This document shows, in pieces, positions 58,454 through 64,000 of a DNA stretch of 64,000 nucleotides. A program made the position numbers and the translations under genes. The DNA is taken from NCBI RefSeq assembly GCF_004331645.1, contig NZ_SJSK01000002.1, forward strand, positions 1-64,000, read 5' to 3'. Source of the stretch: Pedobacter frigiditerrae. Its GTDB lineage: Bacteria > Bacteroidota > Bacteroidia > Sphingobacteriales > Sphingobacteriaceae. Within the stretch, counting starts at the first letter, position 1. Every line of letters starts with the position of its first letter. A model generated the notes under the pieces. That model was given only the letters and a program-made list of their open reading frames with translations, was not told where the DNA came from and ran no database searches.

Positions 58454-60187
58454 ATGCAATTAGAAGAAAGCACCCTTGCAACAATTAACGAATGGCTTAA
58501 TGGCAATTACGACCAAGAAACAAAAAGTTCAATTCAGGCCTTATTAGACAATAATTCGACTACTGAATTAACAGATTCATTTTATAGAAGTTTAGAGTTT
58601 GGGACAGGTGGCTTGCGTGGAATTATGGGGGCTGGTTCTAACCGCATTAACAAATATACTATTGGAACTGCTACACAAGGCCTGGCTAATTACTTGAACA
58701 AAAAATATCAAGGAGAAAAAATTAGCGTGGCAATTGCACACGACAGCAGAAACAATTCTGACTTTTTTGCAAAGATTACTGCAGATGTTTTTTCTGCAAA
58801 TGGCATTAAAGTTTACTTTTTCTCAGCGTTGCGTCCAACACCGGAACTTTCATTTGCTATACGTGAATTAGGTTGCAAAAGTGGCGTGATGTTAACCGCT
58901 TCCCATAACCCTAAAGAATATAATGGCTATAAGGCTTATGGTAATGATGGCGGCCAGTTTACCTCTCCGGATGACAAAATGGTAATGGATGAAGTTGCTG
59001 CCATTAAAAGCATTGACGAGGTTAAATTTGATCGAGTTGAAAGTAATATTGAGTTAATTGCAGAAGCAATTGATAAAAGTTATTTAGATAAAATTACTGC
59101 ACTTTCAGTTTCGCCAGATGCAATTGCTCGTGAACGCGATTTAAAAATTGTTTACTCTCCTATCCACGGAACTGGAATTACACTAGTACCAAAAGCTTTG
59201 GCGCAATTCGGTTTTACTAATGTTAACATAGTTGAAGAGCAAAGTAAACCAGATGGAAATTTTCCAACTGTTGTTTATCCAAATCCTGAAGAAAAAGATG
59301 CTTTAAGTTTAGCGATAAAAAAAGCTGAAGAGCTTGACGCTGACTTAGTTTTAGCAACGGATCCAGATGCTGACCGTGTTGGTATTGCTGTTAAAAACAA
59401 TGACGGAGAATTTATTCTTTTAAATGGAAACCAGACTGGTAGCTTGTTAATTAACTATTTATTAACCGCTTGGGAAGAAAAAGGAAAATTAACTGGAAAT
59501 GAATACGTTGTTTCTACAATTGTAACCACAAGTTTAATTAAAGCCATCTGTGATGCTAAGAGCGTTGAATACTTTAATACTTTAACAGGATTTAAGTGGA
59601 TTGGCCAGGTAATGACACAACAACAAGGCAAAAAAACCTTTATTGCAGGTGGTGAAGAAAGCTATGGCTATTTAATTGGCGATTTAGTGAGAGATAAAGA
59701 TGCAGTGATTTCTTGTGCATTTATTGCCGAGATGACTGCGTTTTATAAAGATAAAGGCAGTAGCTTATATCAAGCAATGATTGATATGTACGTTACTTAC
59801 GGAATGTACAAGGAAGATTTAGTTTCGATTACCAAAAAAGGTAAAACTGGGGCTGAAGAAATTAAAGCTATGATGGAAACATTTAGAAATAATCCACCAG
59901 CAAAACTGGGTGGTTCTGAAGTGGTTACCTTAAAGGATTACGAATTAAACAAAGAAACAGATATTAAAGCAGGTTCTAGCAAGGAACTAGGTTTTCCAAA
60001 ATCTGATGTATTGCAATTTATTACTGCTGATGGTAGCATCATCTCTGCCAGACCAAGTGGCACAGAACCTAAAATCAAGTTTTATTGCAGCGTAAATACG
60101 TCATTAGAAAGCGCAGAAGACTTTAAAGCTACTGAAGAGAAACTAGCAGAAAAGATTAAAACAATAATGGAAGATTTGCAAGGATAA
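58454..60187 (+). CDS. phosphoglucomutase/phosphomannomutase
   Basis: A 577-residue alpha-D-phosphohexomutase interconverting hexose 1- and 6-phosphates. GVMLTASHNPKEYNGYK carries the phosphoserine, ATDPDADRVGIAVKN the metal loop, and SARPSGTEPKIKFYC the phosphate-binding end. The length and N-terminal LEFGTGGLRGIMGAG fit the long-form PGM of Bacteroidota. It is a single gene followed by a terminator. Confidence 0.94.
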   Translation: MQLEESTLATINEWLNGNYDQETKSSIQALLDNNSTTELTDSFYRSLEFGTGGLRGIMGAGSNRINKYTIGTATQGLANYLNKKYQGEKISVAIAHDSRNNSDFFAKITADVFSANGIKVYFFSALRPTPELSFAIRELGCKSGVMLTASHNPKEYNGYKAYGNDGGQFTSPDDKMVMDEVAAIKSIDEVKFDRVESNIELIAEAIDKSYLDKITALSVSPDAIARERDLKIVYSPIHGTGITLVPKALAQFGFTNVNIVEEQSKPDGNFPTVVYPNPEEKDALSLAIKKAEELDADLVLATDPDADRVGIAVKNNDGEFILLNGNQTGSLLINYLLTAWEEKGKLTGNEYVVSTIVTTSLIKAICDAKSVEYFNTLTGFKWIGQVMTQQQGKKTFIAGGEESYGYLIGDLVRDKDAVISCAFIAEMTAFYKDKGSSLYQAMIDMYVTYGMYKEDLVSITKKGKTGAEEIKAMMETFRNNPPAKLGGSEVVTLKDYELNKETDIKAGSSKELGFPKSDVLQFITADGSIISARPSGTEPKIKFYCSVNTSLESAEDFKATEEKLAEKIKTIMEDLQG

Positions 60188-60230
60188 TAAATTGTCAGTT
60201 TGAGCGGAGTCGAAGACTCATCATTAAAAT

Positions 60231-60260
60231 AAAGGTTGGTGTTTTACATCAACCTTTTTT
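60231..60260 (+). terminator. rho-independent terminator of the phosphohexomutase gene
   Basis: AAAGGTTGGTG (60231-60241), TTTTA loop, CATCAACCTTTTTT. A stem of about 10 pairs with a T-run. The remaining gap to 60648 holds a repeat at 60430 and no supported gene. Confidence 0.8.
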
Positions 60261-60429
60261 GTTGCCTATTATTTCGAAGAATTGCTTGAACTTGTCAAAC
60301 TAAAACAGTCAGCTAAGCAAACGGCAATGAACTAACACTGAAACGAATATATGAAGAAAAACATAAAAGTATCATCTTGCCAAGAAATGACCACATTTCA
60401 CAGGCTTGAATAAGGTTTGTTCGAGACTT

Positions 60430-60489
60430 CTCCCAGATTTGTTCGAGAAACCTTGCTTTAAAGGCCGATTCTCCGAACGAATCTGGGAG
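60430..60489. repeat. inverted repeat in the gap before the GH2 gene
   Basis: CTCCCAGATTTGTTCGAGAA (60430-60449) and TTCTCCGAACGAATCTGGGA (60469-60488) pair at nearly all positions around a 19-base loop. Partial second copies (TTCTCGAACAAATC-type) lie on either side. The 66-residue frame on the minus strand here is repeat-derived. Confidence 0.65.
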
Positions 60490-60648
60490 GAATGTGGGAG
60501 AAAACACCCACAATTCTTCGCCTTGACAGCGTAAAAAAATATGTTTTTCTTAAAAGTTTTACACTGTTTTTACTTTTACTCAAAAATTCCAAACGAATTC
60601 ACCTAACTAGATTATTGCTCGAGATTTGGCCACTCTGGCAAATGACGC

Positions 60649-62637
60649 TTAATTCTTAACCACATCCCAAAGTGATTTTAACTTAACCATCACACTTTTG
60701 CCATTTAATTCCTTTTGGTCAAAAGTAATAACTTTCTCTTTCCATGCTTCCAAATCGAAATAGTTATCGCTTAATTTTCCTTTGTAACCAGCGATATCTA
60801 CAAAAACATATTTAGCAAGGCTTGAAGATTTTAAAATGATTTGATTGCCTTTAACTTGATAAGTAATTTTAGGATTTACCAACTTTAAATCTTTCGGTTT
60901 AATCATATCTCTTTCAAGTTTAATATCATCCCTATAGGCTTCTTTTACAGCGTACCAAGCTGCTTTTGGAGCACGGTCGTAATAATCTGTAATGCTCCAA
61001 CTTGCTACAGGCCAACAATCATTTAACTGCCATAGCAAAGTTCCCATATTGTATGGTGCTTTATTTCTGTGGATTAAGATCATATTCTTGAAACCATAAT
61101 ATTGCACACATTGGGTGAGATAAGTATAATCCTCAACGGAAAGTTTATTGATTCTGGCCGAATCAATCATATAGTTTTGGAGATAAACATTCAGCTTTGC
61201 AAAACCATTCCCTGCCTTTTGATGGTCGTTTAAAACTTTGGAAAACAAATACCTATCCTGTGGTTGCGTATAAGCTAAAACACTTGAATAATTAGGCATA
61301 GCTAGCATTCCGTACTCGCTCACAAATCTTCCAGTTTTATTTTCAAACACCTCAAAATCTTCATTGCCCCACCAAACGCCCCAATAATGACTATCGCCTT
61401 CAGTAAAGCTATTTTTAACACCCCATCCATATTTTGGAGAAGTGCTGATGTAAGGTCTACTATTGTCAACTTCTTTTACCCATTTTGGGATGCTATCCCT
61501 AAATAGTCGAGTGTAATCATCCCATAATTTAACTGAATCTTTAGGTTTAATGCGATATTGATTTTGCCACCCCCAACGGTTAAAAGCTTCATCAATTTCA
61601 TTGTTACCACACCATAACACAATACTTTTATGATGCCTTAACCGCTTAACCTGATATTTTACTTCTTCTTTTACATTGGCAAAAAAAGCTTTATCTCCTG
61701 GCACCATTGTTCCTGCAAACATAAAATCTTGCCAAACGTGAATGCCAAGCGAATCGCACAAATCATAAAATTCATCAGCTTCATAAATTCCTCCACCCCA
61801 AACCCTTAACATGTTCATATTGGCATCTTTTGCCATCATCAACATTTTGCGGTAATCATTTTTGGTCATTCGGGTTACAAATGCATCAGATGGAATGTAG
61901 TTTGCTCCCTTCATATAAACGGGTTTTCCATCAATCTTAAAATAGAATGATTTACCATCTTTATCGGGCTGTTGCACCAACTCTACATTTATGGGTACTA
62001 CAAAAGGTTTTTCAGCTGGTTTGGTGTTGTAACTTTCCAATCTTACTTCTTTCCAAATGCCAACGCCCGTTAATTTCGGTCCCCAATCCCAGCCAAAATG
62101 AAACTGTGCCTTGCGCACATAAGCTCTTGGATTATCGGGGATAAAAAAAGGTAAATCGGCTTTTGCAATGGCATCAACTTTGTTTTGTGCTGAATAAAAA
62201 CGAACTAACAATTGATTGCCTTTTGGTTTAACAAGGCGTTTCACATCAACTGTCCACTGGCGAAACATATTATCCGCCTTTAAAATCAGCTTTCCATTTA
62301 AATAAACATCAGCATAGGTATCTAAACCATCGAAAACTAAATCTATATGATTAGAAGCAAGGGTTTGAGCAGAAATATCAAAGTTAGTTTTATAGTCCCA
62401 ATTCTCTTTTTCTACCCATTGTACTTTTTTTTCATTGTCACGATAAAATGGGTCTGGTATTAATTTGTTATTTAACAAATCTACATGTACCTCCCCTGGC
62501 ACTTTTGCAGGATACCATTTAGCATCATCCTGCTCTTGAAAAACCCAATTGGTGGTTAATTTTTGCTTCAAGGTTTGCGCATCCGCGTTGATGGCGAATA
62601 ATAAATATAGAACTATAATTATTTTTAATTTATTCAT
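60649..62637 (-). CDS. GH2-family beta-mannosidase, short form lacking two domains
   Basis: A 662-residue secreted enzyme with signal peptide MNKLKIIIVLYLLFAINADA. The N-terminal sugar-binding domain (about 22-205) is followed within about 20 residues by VELVQQPDKDGKSFYFKIDG and PVYMKGANYIPSD, the start of the TIM barrel. The Ig-like domain normally between them is missing. The acid glutamate is in WCGNNEIDEAF and the nucleophile in FVSEYGM. After the barrel (about 575) the protein jumps to KPKDLKLVNPKI, skipping another domain. Usual length is about 830-870 residues. Confidence 0.82.
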   Translation of the reverse strand: MNKLKIIIVLYLLFAINADAQTLKQKLTTNWVFQEQDDAKWYPAKVPGEVHVDLLNNKLIPDPFYRDNEKKVQWVEKENWDYKTNFDISAQTLASNHIDLVFDGLDTYADVYLNGKLILKADNMFRQWTVDVKRLVKPKGNQLLVRFYSAQNKVDAIAKADLPFFIPDNPRAYVRKAQFHFGWDWGPKLTGVGIWKEVRLESYNTKPAEKPFVVPINVELVQQPDKDGKSFYFKIDGKPVYMKGANYIPSDAFVTRMTKNDYRKMLMMAKDANMNMLRVWGGGIYEADEFYDLCDSLGIHVWQDFMFAGTMVPGDKAFFANVKEEVKYQVKRLRHHKSIVLWCGNNEIDEAFNRWGWQNQYRIKPKDSVKLWDDYTRLFRDSIPKWVKEVDNSRPYISTSPKYGWGVKNSFTEGDSHYWGVWWGNEDFEVFENKTGRFVSEYGMLAMPNYSSVLAYTQPQDRYLFSKVLNDHQKAGNGFAKLNVYLQNYMIDSARINKLSVEDYTYLTQCVQYYGFKNMILIHRNKAPYNMGTLLWQLNDCWPVASWSITDYYDRAPKAAWYAVKEAYRDDIKLERDMIKPKDLKLVNPKITYQVKGNQIILKSSSLAKYVFVDIAGYKGKLSDNYFDLEAWKEKVITFDQKELNGKSVMVKLKSLWDVVKN

Positions 62638-62654
62638 ATAATTTAAAAAATACT

Positions 62655-62723
62655 CCCGCAGATTTAACAGAAAATCGCAGATTATATTTCTTTAAAATCT
62701 GCGAAATCCGCAATATCAGCGGG
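62655..62723. repeat. CCCGC...GCGGG intergenic inverted repeat
   Basis: CCCGC (62655-62659) and GCGGG (62719-62723) with an inner pair CGCAGATT (62676-62683) and AATCTGCG (62696-62703). It lies between the GH29 and GH2 genes. Confidence 0.6.
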
Positions 62724-62752
62724 CTTCAAAAACTGAATTCAATCTACTTTTA

Positions 62753-64000
62753 TTATTTTGACTTGTACAATCCCAACTCTGTAATCGTTGGATTTAACCT
62801 TGATGATAAAATGTTTAACCTCACTTCTTTTGCTACGATAGCTTTAAAACGCAATAGCCTTTTATACCCAATTGTAGTTCCTTGAGTAATCGTTTTCCAA
62901 TCGTCCCCATCTTTATATTCTAACACAAACTTTTCTACTCTTTGACCAATGGCAATGTTTTCTTGCAGCGATAAAACATCAAACTCTACTGGTTTTGAAA
63001 AAGTAAGATTTATGGTAGCAGCGGTATCTTTTGGTGAAGCTACATAATAGGTATGTTGACTGCCATCTAATATTGAATTTACATTATTACCATTACTCGC
63101 TTTTAAGCTAGCTTGTTTGGCTATGTTTTCTGCAAATAATTCGTTCCTTAAAAACGACCAGTCTTTTAAGGTTTTGACATCACTTTCGCTTACTAGCCCA
63201 TTTTTGTCTGGCGGAACATTTAATAGCAAAACACTGTTTCTTCCAACGGATGAAAAATAGATATCCATTAATTTTTCTGGCGTTTTCACTTTGTTATCTT
63301 GTTCTGGATGATAAAACCAACCATCACGAATAGATACATCAGTCTCTGCTGGATACCAAACCAAACCTTTAGCATTTAAAATCTTCGAGCGACTACCTAA
63401 ATCCTCACCCATTTTATCACCAGCAGGGACAAAAGCTACTTCCTTTTGAGAATTATCGGCAATTGCCTTTAACATGTTTTCATCTGCAGGTAAAACACTC
63501 CATTCCGTTTCACGCCCATAACCACTTTCGGTTCCTACCCAACGTACATCTGGCCCCATAACTGCAATAGTTGCTGATGGCTGTAATTTTCTAATCAGCT
63601 TGTACCAGTTGGCAAAATCATAAACAGGCTTTTTACCATTTGGTCCGGTTCCGTTTGCACCATCAAACCAAACCTCATCTACTTTACCATAATTGCTTAG
63701 CAATTCGGTTAACTGGTTTACGAAATATTCATTATAAATTTTACTATCACCATAATCTTTATGGTTCCTGTCCCATGGAGATAAATAAACACCAAAACCA
63801 ATCTTATATTCCTTACACGCAGCTGCAACTTCTTTTACCACATCTCCCTTTCCACCTTTCCATGGACTATTCTTAACACTGTGTTCAGTAAATTTACTAG
63901 GCCATAAACAAAAACCATCGTGATGTTTTGCTGTCAAAATAACTTGTTTAAAGCCTGCTTCTTTCATTGTTCTTACCCACTGTCTGGCATCCAGTTTTGT
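62753..64000 (-). CDS. GH29 alpha-L-fucosidase, 5' end cut by the window edge
   Basis: The minus-strand frame is open to the last base, with TKLDARQWVRTM preceding the first Met at 63967, so the N-terminus lies beyond the window. The visible 415 residues include ILTAKHHDGFCLWPSKFTEH and GFGVYLSPWDRNHKDYG. VDEVWFDGANGTGPN contains the nucleophile aspartate in WFDG. A C-terminal F5/8-type domain follows (about 275-404). It removes fucose from glycans and is next to GH2 in the same direction, so the two probably act on the same glycan. Confidence 0.9.
   Translation of the reverse strand, partial: TKLDARQWVRTMKEAGFKQVILTAKHHDGFCLWPSKFTEHSVKNSPWKGGKGDVVKEVAAACKEYKIGFGVYLSPWDRNHKDYGDSKIYNEYFVNQLTELLSNYGKVDEVWFDGANGTGPNGKKPVYDFANWYKLIRKLQPSATIAVMGPDVRWVGTESGYGRETEWSVLPADENMLKAIADNSQKEVAFVPAGDKMGEDLGSRSKILNAKGLVWYPAETDVSIRDGWFYHPEQDNKVKTPEKLMDIYFSSVGRNSVLLLNVPPDKNGLVSESDVKTLKDWSFLRNELFAENIAKQASLKASNGNNVNSILDGSQHTYYVASPKDTAATINLTFSKPVEFDVLSLQENIAIGQRVEKFVLEYKDGDDWKTITQGTTIGYKRLLRFKAIVAKEVRLNILSSRLNPTITELGLYKSK

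Noticed and set aside
60313..60513. 66-residue minus-strand frame in the gap before GH2
   Set aside because: It is dominated by the inverted repeat at 60430-60489, with no start signal.
1..64000. SusC/SusD pair, integrase, transposase, riboswitch, rRNA
   Set aside because: I looked for each and saw no supporting sequence in the window.

Overview
The window looks like the chromosome of a Bacteroidota bacterium close to Pedobacter (Sphingobacteriaceae). The support is the AT-rich coding sequence, a TTTG / TAnnTTTG promoter upstream of the alkylation-repair operon, an L-rhamnose operon with a fused RhaD aldolase-dehydrogenase and a RhaT symporter, secreted glycoside hydrolases (GH2, GH29, GH43, GH78, GH106), GxxExxY and CHASE2 proteins, and abundant short palindromic intergenic repeats. 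No rRNA, transposase or CRISPR array is visible. One tRNA (Arg, anticodon TCT) is present.

Positions 1-6480 are the most unusual part. Small unrelated plus-strand ORFs alternate with seven imperfect palindromes of about 110-137 bp. Each palindrome begins with an RYYYAAC-like box and ends with a GTTRRRY-like box, which is the architecture of integron attC sites. I read the region as an integron gene-cassette array that continues off the left edge. No integron integrase is visible in the window. The cassettes encode a lipoprotein, a putative glycolipid-binding (PF06475-like) protein, two zinc-ribbon proteins, a secreted protein and several proteins of unknown function. One cassette seems to be a fusion of two, with a fossil half-site in between.

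Positions 6485-8664 hold a more GC-rich divergent pair, a YbfB/YjiJ-type MFS transporter and a LysR regulator, with a 32-bp near-perfect palindrome between them. Positions 8950-11720 hold small hypothetical genes, terminators and the tRNA. Positions 11853-14943 hold a CHASE2 membrane protein with a secreted partner, and a tandem pair of small secreted paralogues followed by about 500 bp of repeats.

Positions 15493-30889 form an L-rhamnose utilisation cluster, all on the minus strand: AraC regulator, arabinose/fucose-type isomerase, GH106 and GH78 alpha-L-rhamnosidases, RhaT, RhaD-dehydrogenase, RhaI, rhamnulokinase and a GntR regulator. Together these release, import and cleave L-rhamnose. 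There is no SusC/SusD pair in the window.

Positions 31038-43157 carry central carbon and polyphosphate genes. A polyphosphate-glucokinase-like ROK kinase, a HAD phosphatase, gnd, zwf and pgl make an oxidative pentose-phosphate operon. An alkylation-repair operon (AraC-MGMT fusion, 2OG-Fe(II) oxygenase, AlkB) follows, then ppk-ppx. The rest, to 64000, is housekeeping: a histone-H1-like protein, YajQ, RlmF, Hsp20, FolB, a glutaryl-CoA-dehydrogenase-like enzyme, LysA, LysC and a phosphohexomutase. It also has more glycoside hydrolases: GH43, a GH2 beta-mannosidase that appears to lack two domains, and a GH29 fucosidase cut by the right edge. GTCA...TGAC palindromes sit in most convergent gene gaps.
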